The notes: generated by a model from the letters alone, not told the origin. Shown: positions 21,017-34,222, counted from the stretch's first letter. The stretch: 64,000 nt of DNA from Tetragonia tetragonoides (GCA_038025085.1 CM076152.1:36273501-36337500), one strand, 5' to 3'. A program made the numbers and translations.

Positions 21017-21959
21017 TAGGGCTGTTCATTACCGGATATCGGATCAGATCCGATCCGAAATTCTGGGTATCCGAATTTTCGGATCGGCTAAAACTCAATC
21101 CGTATCCGACCCGAAATTAATCGGATATCTGATAAGTCGGATACCCGTATTTTCGGATCGGATACCCGTGATCCGTTATCCGATCCGTTATTCAAAAATA
21201 CGCTTTAAATCCCAAAAAAATTAAATAAAAAAATAAAAAATCAGCCCAAAACAGTAGGTAGACATAAAAAAGAAGCACTTGCTTTTATGTGCCTCTTCCA
21301 CCTCTTTTGTCGTTCATATCATCATCATCATCATCATCATCATATCAAAACTTCACATTTCCTAAGTATAACACAAGTTACATAACCCCAAAATCAAATT
21401 GCAGCAAGATGGCAGAGGAAGCGCAGTGGTCGACAATGAAGATGACTCGCTAGTGACTATGACTTGGTCGAATAGATCTAGTGAAATGTTCGAACTGGAA
21501 CATCAGGTCAATTGGTCGAACTCGAGCATACGGCGTGAGGCGACTGGGAGATTAGACGGCGTGACGCGATGGGGTCGGTGAGAGCACCAACGTGAGGCGA
21601 CAACCGGCATCAGAACTCAGGCGTGAAGGTTGGCAGAGGAGAGAGAGGGAGCGGCGTGAAGGTTGGCTGGGAGACTTAGGAGTTGGGACTTTAGGGCTAA
21701 AGTCACACGACAGAGTGGGCTCAATCACGTTCTAATATTTCACAAAATTAATAATTTAAATTTAAAAAAAAAATATTAAAATGGATATTTCGGATATCCG
21801 AAATTTTAAAAGTGTGATCCGTATCCAATTCGAAAATTCGATTTTTAATTCGGATCGGATATCCGATTCGAAAATTCGGAGCGGGTATCCGATTTTTTGG
21901 ATCGGATAACTCGGATAGCAGATCGGATCATCGGATCGGATATTTTTTGAACAGCCCTA
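21017..21959. mobile_element. hAT-like non-autonomous DNA transposon, 943 bp
   Basis: Perfect 12-bp terminal inverted repeats TAGGGCTGTTCA / TGAACAGCCCTA are flanked by CCTTAAC on both sides (or CCTTAACTA if the terminal TA belongs to the target), a target-site duplication of 7-9 bp. About 170 bases inside each end are packed with GGATATCCGAA- and GATCGGAT-type motifs in opposite orientations, so each half can fold on the other. An (ATC) microsatellite lies at 21318-21342. No transposase is encoded. Confidence 0.85.
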
Positions 21960-22417
21960 CCTTAACTACATATTAGTATTAATAAGTACTCCACAAGTTG
22001 ACAATTCAAACAGGTAGGAATCATTACAAGGGAACTTAAAACACAAAGTACTTAGCTGATCAGTGCAACAATGAGAATAAGGGCACTGTCACCAAAACCA
22101 AGAAGTCAAAACGTAAGAATCATCTTATCTATCCACTAATGAAAACTTAATTACAATAAATGATAATTATGAGTTATTCAAGTTCAACGCATAGGAAGTT
22201 ATTATGAACTGTGTGTCAATGTGGAGACAACCTGACACATATAACGCCTTATTTGGTGGACTCACAATTCAGTCACTAGCTTCGTACGTCGTTCCCTTAT
22301 TTCTTTCATCACACTCACTCACCTTTATAACAGTACTAGTGGTGTATTTATATGGTTAAAATCGTTAGTCTCATCGTCCATTGATGTAGTGTTCACTACT
22401 ACTTACAAGGATCACTA
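21960..22417. promoter_or_regulatory. Upstream region of DUF642 gene 2
   Basis: No gene. It shares features with the region before copy 1, including a short TTATTTGG...GGACT segment and a CACTCACTC stretch, consistent with a duplicated promoter. TTTATAAC near 22324 is a possible TATA box about 95 bases before the first ATG. Confidence 0.35.
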
Positions 22418-24612
22418 ATGGCTTTGTCTTCTCCTCTTTGCTTTGGTGCTACTTTTCTTGGTGATTTGCAGCACTAATTACATTGCTTCTTCAATTCCAG
22501 ATAGTAAGTTTGGTACTCTCTTTGTGGTTATTGCATTACTCTATTAAAATAATTCAATATTTGTTTGTTTTTACTTTTTGTAATATGTGCGATTGGGGGC
22601 TTGTAAATTGGGTTCCCACCTATTCAGAATATTACATCCCTTCGAAACTTATCATCAGGAATTGAAGAAGCAATGGAAGCAGCACTAATTATATTGCTTC
22701 TTCAATTCCTGATGGTAAGTTTGACACTCTGTGTTTTAAGAAATGTTATTGCAATACTCTAGTAAACTCATTCAATATATTTGTTAGTTTTCACTTTTAA
22801 TAATATGTGTGATTGAGACTTGTAAATCGGGTATCCAGTTATCCAAAATATATACATCTCCCGAAACAACGTTGGGAATGTAAAAAAAATGGGAAATCAA
22901 TGGCTTGTTGTGTGACTTGTGTCTAATTTGATGTATAATTTTTCTCCTCTTATTAGGGCTACTTCCAAATGGAGACTTTGAAGAGGCACCACATCCATCA
23001 AACCTCAAAGACAAAGTAATCATAGTAGGGAAACACTCCCTCCCAAAATGGGAAATCAGTGGCTTAGTTGAGTACATAGCAGGTGGACACCAGCCAGGTG
23101 GATTCTACTACGAGGTTCCACGTGGACGCCACGCCGTAAGGCTAGGGAATGAGGCCTCCATCTCACAAGAAGGGGAAGTAAAGGTTGGCTCAACCTATGC
23201 TCTTACCTTTGGTGCAACAAGGACTTGTGCTCAAGATGAGGTCTTGAGGGTCCAAACTTCAGGGGTTTCAGCTGATCTACCTATTCAAACATTGTATAGT
23301 ACTGATGGAGGGGACACTTATGCTTGGGGCTTTGAGGCTACTACTAAGGTTGTCAAGATCACTTTTCACAATCCTGGTATCCAAGAGGATCCTGCTTGTG
23401 GTCCACTAATTGATGCTGTTGCTATTAAGGAGATAACATTGCCCCATTACCCAGCCGGAGGTAATTCTTTTATATCTTAATTTACTTCACTTGTAATTGG
23501 TTACTTAATTAATTGGGTATCTCCCATCAAAAAAAATAATTAAGTGGATGTCTTAAGTGTTGTTGCATTAGTAATCAAGAGTACTCGGTCATTTACCTTG
23601 GAAGTAGACCTGATTAAGGGCCCATGATGTCCGTCCCTCTGGCCCGGAAAATAGACGGGGATGAACAAGTTATTTGTGTAAATTTATAAGAACCAGTCTT
23701 TAGCCCGACCGAAGCCCGCTCTCCGGCCCTATTTGTGAGCCTAAAACACATGTCAGGCCCGGTCCGCGTCTGCTCCAAACATGTTTTTAATCAGCTCTAT
23801 TTAGATGAAGTGAATGTTCAACAGTGCATTTTAATTGATCTATTAATTACTCGGCTCATATTAACATGATCGTTGATTAATTAATTTTTTGAAAGAGATC
23901 GTTGATTAACTACTAATTCCTCCATGTATATATTATTCATGTTACCTATGCATATAATATTTTTACCAATGATATCTTCAAATCCACGTTCCCCATGTAT
24001 ATGTATATTGTACTAGTCTTTATTTCTCATCCGAACCAAAAAAAAATGTCGATAACTTTCTTATGATGTGATGATTGAAATGAAGATGCAGGTAACATTG
24101 TCAAGAATGGAGGTTTCGAAATGGGTCCATATGTGTTCAAGAACTTCTCAACAGGGATCCTAGTTCTTCCACATCCACAAGACTTCGTCTCTCCTCTCCC
24201 TGGATGGATGGTTGAGTCCTTGAAACCCGTTAAATACATCGACTCGAAACACTTCTATGTACCCTCAGGATCAACCGCTGTGGAGCTAGTTGGAGGAAGA
24301 GAAAGTGCCATTGCACAAATCATAAGAACAAAACCTAACAAATTCTACCAACTTACCTTCAAAATTGGAGATGGCAAAAATGGGTGTCATGGATCAATGA
24401 TGGTTGAAGCATTTGCTGCTAAGGAAAATGTTAAGGTTCACTATGATTCTAAAGGAAAGGGTGGTTTTACAACTGGAAGTCTTAGGTTCCAAGCTGATTC
24501 TACTAGAACTAGACTTACATTTTGGAGTGCTTATTATCATACAAAACTTGATGATTATGGTCAGCTTTGTGGTCCTGTTTTGGATGATGTTGTGGTTGTT
24601 CCTGTTAAGTAA
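22418..24612 (+). CDS. DUF642 cell-wall protein (copy 2), first exon damaged
   Basis: Exons 2 (22957-23460) and 3 (24092-24612) are fully open and encode both DUF642 domains (LLPNGDFEEAP, GLVEYIAGGHQPGGFYYEVP, NIVKNGGFEMGPYVFKNFS, GQLCGPVLDDVVVVPVK). Exon 2 is exactly as long as in copy 1. The first exon beginning at ATG 22418 resembles the signal-peptide exon of copy 1, but a one-base shift before TTGGTGCTACTTTTC puts it out of frame and gives a TAA at 22475. The end of this exon plus its donor site is repeated at about 22676-22716. Neither copy gives an open signal peptide in phase with exon 2. It is either a young pseudogene, a gene with an unrecognised start, or an assembly error. If made, the protein would be secreted like copy 1. 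Confidence 0.7.
22469..22873 (+). repeat. Tandem duplication of exon 1 end and intron 1 start (DUF642-2)
   Basis: About 200 bases from GCAGCACTAATTACATTGC (22469) are repeated from GCAGCACTAATTATATTGC (22676). Both include CTTCTTCAATTCC and a GTAAGTTT donor, then similar intron sequence through ATTCAATAT and TTGTAAATNGGGT. Divergence is clear, so it is not a very recent event. Confidence 0.85.
23606..23805. mobile_element. Probable small MITE in DUF642-2 intron 2
   Basis: Ends read GACCTGATTAAGGG at the left and, inverted, GAGCTGATTAAAAA at the right, enclosing about 190 GC-rich bases rich in GGCCCG motifs, as in many plant hAT MITEs. No target-site duplication is evident. Confidence 0.4.
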
Positions 24613-25129
24613 TTGTGAAGACACAAAAGAGAGTCATATTATTATAGTTTGAAGTGTAGAATTGTATGATTTTGAGTGAAAGAGATTTGTGATCATATAT
24701 AATGCATGCCAACTTAAATGGCAATGTATAATAATTTGATTTCAGGGCAGTGTTGTTATTGTTATATGCCAGATTTTTATATTTCTACGTGAGTATTTGA
24801 TCGCCTGAAATCTTTAATTTGTTGCACGGCCATTAATATAAAGAAAGCAAAAACTCTCCTATGAGGCAACCTCATATATGAGGTATTATATTTTATCTAG
24901 GTATTACTTTGGCAATATCACTTTTTTACTCATAATTATCATGCCTTATGCATGAAATCGTCTAATATGAGTTTTTGTATATAGGTAATTCCTAACATGA
25001 TCAATGATATATGAGTTGTGCTTGTGTCTTGTGTTTGTGATCTATTAATTTCCCAAGTATTCTTAAAAAAAAGAAAAAAGAAGAGAGGTAGTTTTAGCCA
25101 TTCATAAATCATCCCAATTATTAAGGAAA
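24613..25129. other. Intergenic after DUF642 gene 2
   Basis: 3' UTR and AT-rich DNA. A GAGGCAACCTCATATATGAGG inverted motif lies near 24862. No gene recognised. Confidence 0.5.
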
Positions 25130-25260
25130 AAAAAGGTGGAAGCTCAAGTGGTAGGGCTCTCAGTTATGGAATTTAAGGTTCATTACCCTCAATTTAAAAT
25201 TGAGGTTGATATTTGTTATTATGGGCCTTTAGACCACCCCCACCTCCCTTATAATGGGTC
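25130..25260 (+). repeat. tRNA-derived SINE remnant
   Basis: GGTGGAAGCTCAAGTGGTAGGGC has a pol III A box (AGCTCAAGTGG), and AAGGTTCATTACCC about 40 bases later resembles a B box. The body then runs into unrelated DNA. Confidence 0.45.
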
Positions 25261-25384
25261 AAAAAGCCCGATTTACTCGGCTATTAAAAACATCATCCAA
25301 ACTATGCAATATTACTCGTACTCTGATGGCGATGGGGTAGTAAACTTATCACTTCAGGTTATAATAAATTAATAACTGATAATA

Positions 25385-25690
25385 ATGTCTTTTAATTTAC
25401 TTGTGGACAAAGTTAGGATATTACAAATAAGAGGTCATTTACATTTAGTGTTTGATGATATTTTTGAGCTTTTGTCTAGTTTTGTGTCTGTGTCTTGCTC
25501 TTTTGTTCTTAGGGAAGGTAATAAAGTAGTCCATAAATTTGCGGATGTGCAGCTTTGGGAAGTAGGGTGTCGTGTTTGGAACTTAGAGCTCCCTAGCTAG
25601 CAACGTTGCTGTTGTTTGATGTTTCTCATTTAATGGAAGTTTAGAACCGTGTTTTGCGGTTTTTCCTCAAAAAACACAAAAAACAAATAA
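25385..25690 (+). mobile_element. LINE 3' end (RNase H remnant)
   Basis: The frame reads DDIFELLSSFVSVSCSFVLR then EGNKVVHKFADVQLWEVGCR and VWNLELPS, typical of the C-terminal RNase H of plant L1-type LINEs (REGNKVAH.LA). Shortly after comes the tail AATGGAAGTTTAGAACCGTG and a Ca-rich poly(A)-like end. It is 5'-truncated and contains stops. Confidence 0.65.
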
Positions 25691-26401
25691 GAGGTCATTC
25701 TAAATTCCCTAAAATAAAAGAAGTTTGGCCCGATTCACATTGTGCATATATACAAGTAATATTAAATTTGTTGTACCAGCTACCCCTAAATAAGCGTATT
25801 TAAGTCTGGTCGGAGTCTCTATAAGAAAAATATTACTATTTTCTATTCAATACTCGAAAATGAGACTTCATAATCCATTTAAATAACAATACTTGTTTTC
25901 AATTCACTATTTGAAAATGAGACTCCATTTAGGTGACCTATTCATAAACTGCTAACCACTTGAACCATAAAATTATTGGCAAAAATCTGATGATCATTAT
26001 TTTGACAAAAAATAAAATAAAATTAACATCTACTTTTTGTTGCATAGTTTAACTAAAAAAAACCAATAGTATTTGTTCCTTTATGAAAAAAAAAATTAAA
26101 AATCATTCAGAATAAATAAATTTTCAATCGGGTATTTTATAGAATCTTTTCCCCCCTCAAAAAACAAATAAAAAATGCCAGCGGGAAGCCGGGAATTTGT
26201 GCAGGACCATTACGGACTGTCCTGTATGAGTATTGTCTCCATCAATTTCTTTCTAGTTACAGAAAAAGGGCGGGGTGATACAGAAGCAGGAGATATTCCC
26301 AGAAATTTGGTGTGAGCTAACTAAAACTCAACTCTACATTTTTCCTCATTTATAATTTTTCTTGTTAAAACACTCATTGTTTGTTAATAGGAACTAAAAA
26401 A
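25691..26401. promoter_or_regulatory. Upstream region and 5' UTR of SMT1
   Basis: AT-rich. A likely 5' UTR intron runs from GTGAGC at about 26310 to TTAATAG at about 26391, leaving GAACTAAAAA before the ATG. No clear TATA box. Confidence 0.35.
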
Positions 26402-29400
26402 ATGTCAAAATCTGGGACTTTTGATCTTGCTTCTGGCGTTGGTGGGAAGATTCAGAAACAGGAGGTGCTCTCAGCTGTCAATAAGTAAGCAATTCCATTT
26501 TCTTCATTTTGATTTATATATGTTGTTTTCTGTTTTTTGTTTTCAGTTTTCATTTCAGTTAATTATCTCTGAATTTACTTCAAAGTCAACTCCTTTTCAA
26601 CCCCTTCTATTGGATTTTTGCAAGACCAAGATTACATCTTTTGGTGCTATAAATTCCCATAGCTAGTCACTTAATCTTTACAATAGTACTATAAAGAAGA
26701 AAGTACCATTTCATTTTCTTTATCTTTTATTTATTTATTTATTTACTTATTTGATTTTGGTTGGCAGATACCATGGTTTGAATCTGTATGGTTGTGATTG
26801 AAATTTGATTTGATGTTATAGATATGAGAAATATCATGTTGGTCATGGAGGTGCTGATGAAGAAATGAAAGCAAATTATACTGACATGGTAAGCCAATCT
26901 TTATTATCAGAAATCTGAGTAATAGTTTAGCTTGCATAAACCAAACTAAGCCTTTACTGTGCAATTGGCAAAATTGGCTCCATGGGTTGCTGCTAACAAA
27001 AAAATCAGACTTCTAGATTCTAGTCTTACAAGATCTTACTTTGCCTTTTTTGTTTGTATTCAACTTAATACGTGGCTAGCATCCACAAGTGTAATGCGTA
27101 AATGGGGGAAAATGGTGTATTAGAGAGAACCTCAATCCCTCCGACCAAGGTGCTTTTAGTAGCTTAACTTGCTTATTAGCTCTTATTGGGTCATGTGGTT
27201 CCCTGTTATGACTTGATGTCTGAGGACAAATATTTTCTTTTGATGAGTCTTATCCCCTTTTAGTTGTGGCCAAACATACTGATTCTTGTAAAGTGATTTT
27301 TTTTGGGTGTCCAATCTTGTTTGTGGGGTTTGTACTAATGTGCATCCTGAATCTTAGGTGAATAAGTATTATGATCTCGTGACAAGTTTTTACGAATATG
27401 GTTGGGGTGAGTCTTTCCATTTTGCACCAAGGTAACTAACCCATGTCTCTTACTCCTTGAGATCATTCATTTCCCTAGAAGTTTATTAGACAATCAAAAT
27501 CAATTATCTAGGTGAACCATTATTCAACATTGTTTCCTGTATTGAACAGATTGAAAGGGGAGTCGTTTCGAGAAAGCATTAAGCGGCATGAACACTTTCT
27601 TGCTATGCAACTAGGTCTCCGGCCAGGGCAGAAGGTGCTTTACTGTTACTGTTCTATATTACTTTTGTTGGTCGAATCATCTTTACATTTCGTGCCCTTT
27701 TTCTGTAAAGCAAAATGATTAAGAAACCTGCTTTTCCCCCACAGGTATTGGATGTCGGATGTGGAATTGGAGGACCCCTGAGAGAGATTACTAGATTTAG
27801 GTATCTGGTATTCCCTTTGCTCGATATTTATAAATTATAACTTGTAAACAACATTCAAATAGTAGCTTTTGTTTCATCAAGAGAACTTCCGTTTGAGTTA
27901 ATGTCATGGTTTATGTATGTGATGAATGACTGTTCAGCAGCATTTATCTCTGCAAAGTTTCTCCAATGTACTAAATCACTATACAGTGATACTTTTGTGA
28001 CAGGGATAAACAATAACGAATATCAAATAACACGAGGAATGGTAAGTGACACATTCTTGAGCAGTGTTGAAAGGTACATCTTAATTCAAATACAGTATTG
28101 AGTGAGTATTGTGAACTAGTTCTGAGTAATTTGTTTCATTAAAAAATGGTGAAATTTCCGAACATGATCATGAATAACAGAATTTCTGTTCAGGAACTGA
28201 ACCGAATAGCTGGAGTGGACAAGACCTGCAACTATGTGAAGGTTGGATTGATTAATTGCAAGCCTTTTTAAATCCCTTATACTCTGTGACCGCCTTGTAG
28301 ATCTACAGTGATTTTCTTGGATATATTAGTCAATGAGTTACACATAGCTCTCAAAAAACTGTATCCACTAGCTTGGACATGAGAAATATCTATGCAAATA
28401 AATAAAACCAAAAATGTCTCTTCATTAAAATTTAGTTCTACAAGTGCATTGGTGTAGAAGTTGCAGCAGATCTAGTAATTACTTGCCTGATAATTGTTGC
28501 AGGCTGATTTCATGAAAATGCCGTTCTCTGACAATACTTTTGACGCAATATTTGCTATAGAAGCCACATGCCATGCACCAGATGTGGTATGTTATAATAC
28601 CTTTGATAGGCATTAATTTGGCAGCTCATCTTAATTGCATCAATAAGATTTTCTTGACAGTGCTTAGTTTTGACCCTTCTTGGTGATAGCTAGATTGCTA
28701 TAAGGAAATCTACAGAGTTTTAAAGCCTGGCCAGTGTTTTGCTGCTTATGAGTGGTGTATCACTGATTCTTTTGATCCGATGAATGAAGAACACAAAAGG
28801 ATCAAGGTTTTATTGTGCCACTATCTTATGTTTGTTGTGTTTTTGCTCAATATTTGCTTGAATCTTAGCTATCTTTTAGTGACTAATTTTTCGTATTTGT
28901 TTCTTATTCTTGGTAATTAATGTTCAGGGTGAGGTTGAGCTGGGTAATGGCCTTCCTGACATCAGGTCAATGGGACAATGCCTTGAAGCATTAGAACTAG
29001 CTGGCTTTGAGGTAAGCATAATTCACCAGTTCTTTATCATAGTCTTTCTTTTGCCTTCTTTTTTTCCTATACGAAAAGTTTTACCCACAGAATATGATCT
29101 CTTTAAGCCTACACAACAAAATTATGACAAGGGTGATTTTTCCATTTATGGTGAAAGGTTCTATTGGAGAAGGATATTGCAGTGGACTCACCCCTTCCTT
29201 GGTATTTGCCTCTAGATAAAAATGTGATCTCATTGAGCAACTTCCGGACAACATCGTTTGGGCGTTTCTTCACCAGAAACACGGTAAATTTCTTGTCTGC
29301 AGTCTAAAAACTATATGGTGATAAGCTTAAGAAACCCCTTAATTTCCATCACCTGTATCCTTCCTCATCGTCTCAGCACCTCATTATCTAAGGGCTGATT

Positions 29401-30177
29401 TGAGGGGAATGCATTACAGCAGGGAGAAACGGATAAAAAAAAAATCAGTTCTATGTTCTCTCTGTGTGCATTACTACACACATAGCACTTAGATTAAGCC
29501 TTGTGGTTTTACATGTTTGCGTTGTTGATCAGTTGCGAAAGTAGCACTTTTGATAATGATGAACACATAGCACTTGGGTCAAGCATTGTAGTTCTTCATG
29601 TTTGTGTCCTCACTTGTGTGAGTTTGTTGTTGAGTTGGAAGATCCTATATATATGTTTCATGGAGTCTCATCAAGCATGAATTTATCTTGGGATTGTTCT
29701 ATTCTTAGACTGCAATTTAAGGAAATGGGAAAACAAATCCTCTAGTTGGCATTCCATAAACTATACAGATAGATCCATCCTTGAGTTAAGCTGGACTTAT
29801 CAGTGATGATGGATTTCTTGTTTACAGGTAAAAGCTCTGGAGTTTATGTGTATTGCTCCTGAGGGAAGTCAAAGAGTTCAAGCGTTCTTAGAGAAGGCAG
29901 CAGATGCCCTTGTCGAAGGGGGAAGGTGAGTCCTCTGAAGCTTGTCACTGAGAAGATAGTATGTAAACAACCAGGAGAGAAAAAAGTGATAATAAAAGCA
30001 ACCGACTACTGTCAATGAGTTAGACTGAGCCCTTGGTTGCACAACATGCCATCATAGTGGATCGAGTGCTTAATTAGCTTTAGGGGTTTAACCAGGTTAG
30101 ACAATTGGTTATCATGCAGAATGGAGATCTTCACACCGATGTACTTCTTCTTGGCCCGGAAGCCTCATGATGATTGA
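26402..30177 (+). CDS. SMT1: Cycloartenol C24-methyltransferase (sterol methyltransferase 1)
   Basis: Transfers a methyl group from S-adenosylmethionine to C24 of cycloartenol, the first committed step to alkylated plant sterols, at the ER. Thirteen exons: 26402-26484, 26822-26888, 27358-27431, 27550-27634, 27745-27800, 27987-28041, 28194-28241, 28503-28586, 28690-28806, 28928-29011, 29158-29283, 29828-29925, 30120-30177; 1035 bases, 344 aa, close to the 336 aa of Arabidopsis SMT1. Motifs: N-terminus [11 protein letters not shown], sterol-binding [11 protein letters not shown] (62-72), SAM-binding [10 protein letters not shown] (105-114), EATCHAPD (about 177-184), YEWCITD (204-210), and C-terminus [20 protein letters not shown] with [12 protein letters not shown]. 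All introns are GT-AG and phase is kept throughout, so the gene looks functional. Confidence 0.96.
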
Positions 30178-32578
30178 AAAAGCGAAAGACAAGAACCCGA
30201 ATGTGAAGTTCTCATTAGGAGTAACTTGATCGATCTGCATGTTCAGTCTATATGCCCATGTTTGTGGAGTGTGAAAACTTGGGAGTTCGATTTCTCTGAC
30301 ATTTAATGTTGCCAACACAATTGAAATCCATTTGAACAGTCTTGTAAAGTTGGAATGCAAGAATTTGAACATTTGTGATTGAATTATACATTGACTACAC
30401 ACCCTTCAGGAACTCTGAACAACATACACGCCGAAAAAGAGAGCAACTCCCTGAGAAAGATACAATCTTTAGTGACCTTAAACAATAATACTACAACTAC
30501 CAAACAGTTATTGTGATGATTTAACAAGGACTGTGTCTGAACTCTGAAATCTAAGGAGCTGAAGTGATTACCGTCGGAAACAAATACACTATTGTAGTAG
30601 AATCAGTGCACAATGTGTAGGCTGTATTCCAGGAAAATCGGGTTAATTTGTACACAAGTCGGAAGATTGCTTCCACATCCTTCTAGTTCTCAGTCTCACT
30701 GCTAGGCGCTAATGGATTGTTACGACATCTTCTCAATTAATCTCCCCGCAAACGGAGTATTGGATCAAGTGCATATTGTTACAGCGACACGCTGAAATCT
30801 GCTGCCACACTGATCTGAAAGTTTTCAACAGTTTTCTCAGTAACCAAAGTTTATTAGGGACTGTTCACTGTTCACTGTTCACAGTAATATATAATTCTAT
30901 TGTCAAAGACTCGAAAAAAAGCAGTGTTGGGGAGTATATTTGTTCCTTCCACTACCATACATTCAGTTTTTCAACAATAGGACATAACTGTAGACTATTT
31001 GAGCTCTATCTTCTATAGTTTATAAGCAGGCAAAATAATACCTCCACGGTCTAGAAATAATACTGTAGTCGCTAATATTTTTGTAAGAATAGTGTTAAAA
31101 GACCAGATTTAGCATGCAAATGGTTAAAGGAGTTGGTTGGCAATTGGCAGAAAGGCATTGAAGACTGAAGTGACCCATGTATAAGAAACTATATACGTAT
31201 ATACTTATCAAATTATCATCACTGGTGAACCTGACTAACAACTGAGGCAGATAGTGATATACTTCAGTCTTCACATGGTTTCAATTTATATCATTGAAGT
31301 TTATAAGCCATTTATCACAGCTAAAGCCTAACGTGTCCATGATCAGATATGAAAGACACTCTTGTTTTGTTGATATACAATGGCATGGAAAATTGAAAAT
31401 TACACTTTGATGGAAGTTCTGAAGTCTCAATGTTTTGAAGAGCCACTTACTTAGAATGGGAACTTTCCTATATAACCTATAGAATTATCAAGGGGTGCTA
31501 GAATGCTAGGTAAGTGACTTCTCAGGCTTTTTCAACTCAAATGACACATTTGCCCACAAAAATTTATATATCTAAGTGAATAATTTGTTATTTTGCATAA
31601 ATTTCAAAGAAATCAATTTTATCAACCAAACAAGAAATTTTTATAGTTCTCAACTTACGTATGTATTATGTAACTTTACAAATGATGATTTACAACTCAG
31701 GTTGTTAGCACAAATGAACCAAACTGGTACAAATAGAGTCATAAAATGTCCTAGCTTATATCAAAAGTAGGCACATCACATTCTCGTTGATAAGACTCTA
31801 AGTCTCTAACCTATCTTAAATTTAGGCTCGTTTGATTCAACTAGAAAAAAACTGAACTAAACTGAATAACTTTTTTTAACTTTCGTCCAATCATATTCAA
31901 TATTGGACTCATTTGAAAGTATGCTTTGAGATCTTTTCAGTGACATAATTATCATCATGAACTTATTTCGATATAAAAAATTATCTAAATGATAAAGTTA
32001 CACATAAACTGAAATGGATTAAACTGAACTAAATTTAAATGAAATTAAGTTGAGACAAACAGAGCCTGGCTCAGCCTAACGTCTCATCAATTTATTATTT
32101 TCATATAACAATATTCTTATACAATTTAATTTATAAATCTTAATAATCTTAATCAACAAATTTCAATAAAACTCAATGAAATGCGCACCCCTCACTTGTT
32201 TCCTTCCCAGCAATGACCTGGGTTCAAGTCTCATTTCCAACAAAGTTGGAGGTTACTTTGCCGTCCAAAAAAAATAATAAATATTAAATATTAATAAAAA
32301 TAACATTAAAAGAAAAGTCATCCCACTCCCCTCGCCGGGTTCGGGTAGGCCCAAAGCCATCGTACTGATTCGTACTCTCATCACAGTCATCACTTCACTG
32401 TTCACCAAACCAACGACTCTACTAAAAATTGGCTTGACTTCCAAAACTAAAATCAATAGTCAATACACCTATATATCTCATTCTTTTCCCTCTTTCTCAG
32501 TTTCTCATCTCCCTCTTTTCATTTTTCTCTCTCTTTCTCTCTCATCTCTCTCGCTCTGTTCGGTGCAAATCATCAAAA
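30178..32578. other. Intergenic between SMT1 and the IDE-like gene
   Basis: Includes the SMT1 3' UTR. Near 30855-30885 the unit CTGTTCA is repeated. The last 120 bases before 32579 are a CT-rich leader (TTTCTCTCTCTTTCTCTCTC), typical of plant 5' UTRs. No further gene recognised. Confidence 0.5.
31825..32068. mobile_element. MITE-like element with GGCTC(T)GTTTG ends
   Basis: Left AGGCTCGTTTGATTCAAC and right, inverted, AGGCTCTGTTTGTCTCAAC form terminal inverted repeats. Inside, AACTGAACTAAACTGAA near the left and TTAAACTGAACTAAATTTAA near the right suggest subterminal repeats. No coding capacity. Confidence 0.5.
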
Positions 32579-34164
32579 ATGGCGGTGCATAAAGATGAAG
32601 AGATACTCAAACCACGAACTGACAAGAGAGACTACAAGAGAATTGTTCTACCTAACTCTCTCGAAGTTCTTCTCATCAGCGATCCTGATACTGATAAGGT
32701 CAACTTTAATGGCGATCTTTCAATTTTGCAAAATTTTCATTTTTTTTCAAACCCTAACTTTTTATGTTCTGATTGGATGTTTTGATTAACCTTTTTTATT
32801 TACAGTGTTCTGCTTCTATGAATGTCGATGTTGGTTCGTTGTGTGACCCTGAGGGCCTTGAAGGTCTCGCCCATTTTCTTGGTAAGGAAATTTAATCCCT
32901 TTCTTTTTTTGATTTTTTGTTTTGGATGATTTGCTAGGGAAATTGTGCTGATGATGGTGAATTTTAGTGGAAATGATTTAGTTACTTGTAATTTGTGTTT
33001 ATCTATTCTCATTGAAGCTGGGAGATTTGTACTACTTAGGTGCTTGTTGAATGAGTAATTGATACTGGTGTTAACTTTGATCATATATTAATATTAATAT
33101 ACGTTATGCTGCTTAGAAGTTTACTTGCCACTTGTAACTTGTTCCCCAGGAAAATGGATTTATAGAACAGTGACATTCTTCCTATGTTGTTGGAAATACT
33201 CCTATTGGAAGTGGACAATTTTGTGAGATTTTAGGATGGTAGTAGACTAGTAGTTTAGTATGCCTTTATCTCATTGATAATGGATTATATTATCCATCAT
33301 CTTAGAACATAATTCCAGAAAACCAGTTTGCGTGTAGCTTATGCAGACCCTTTAGTATGAGAGTTTGCTGTAGAATGAGCGGCTTCGGTGTTCGTCTTTC
33401 TTTCTTGGTGTTTTTTCCCTTCATGTTTGTGTTCTTTCATTAACTGCACGGCACTTGTCTTCTCACTAAGCGATCGATTACACTCCACTCTATATTGTTG
33501 GGACCAATTTGGAGTAAACAGAATAATAGTTGTTTGAACTTTAAAGAAGCAAGTTTGCAGCTTCGCTGAGATAACGATAATATGAAGATGAGGAGCGAAT
33601 GTGTGGATTGAGGAAGAATTTTCAGAATCAAGGCTTTTAAAGAAGCAAGTTCAAGTATTTTCACTTTGGCATGGTTTGTCTATCATGTGTCAGTGCCTTT
33701 AAATTCAAGACTTTTGAAAAAGCAAGAACTTCTGGGTTCGTCTAGATGATAGGACTGCTGTGTGCCTTCAACCCATTTTTTAGGCATTTGAGTATAAGTA
33801 TTATTAGAAGCCCCTGCAACGGTGACCATGAGCTCTTTAATATTAGTGATATTGATATTGGAAATTGTTGATAAGTCGAGTACAAACTAATATCTTGCAG
33901 TTCTAAAATAATTGATCCAGTGGAAATTATTTAATTGATATTGCAAACTTGAATTTAGCCACTCACTGGAAGTCTGGAACTGAAGTAACGAAAAGCCTGG
34001 AGAAATCTTGAACAACATATATGAGAGTGTTGACCTAAATTGAATCAAATCATAATTTAATGTAGTGGGGGAGAATGAGGGTTCTAGCATGTGGTTGTCA
34101 CACCAGCACAGACACAACACAAACATAGTGAATCTTCACATATATTTTTTTTAGATAAAAGGCT

Positions 34165-34222
<58 letters not shown>

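Noticed and set aside
22676..22716. Alternative DUF642-2 start at the duplicated ATGGAAGCAGC
   Set aside because: Spliced at its donor to exon 2 it is in phase 0, whereas exon 2 needs phase 1, and it meets a stop soon after.
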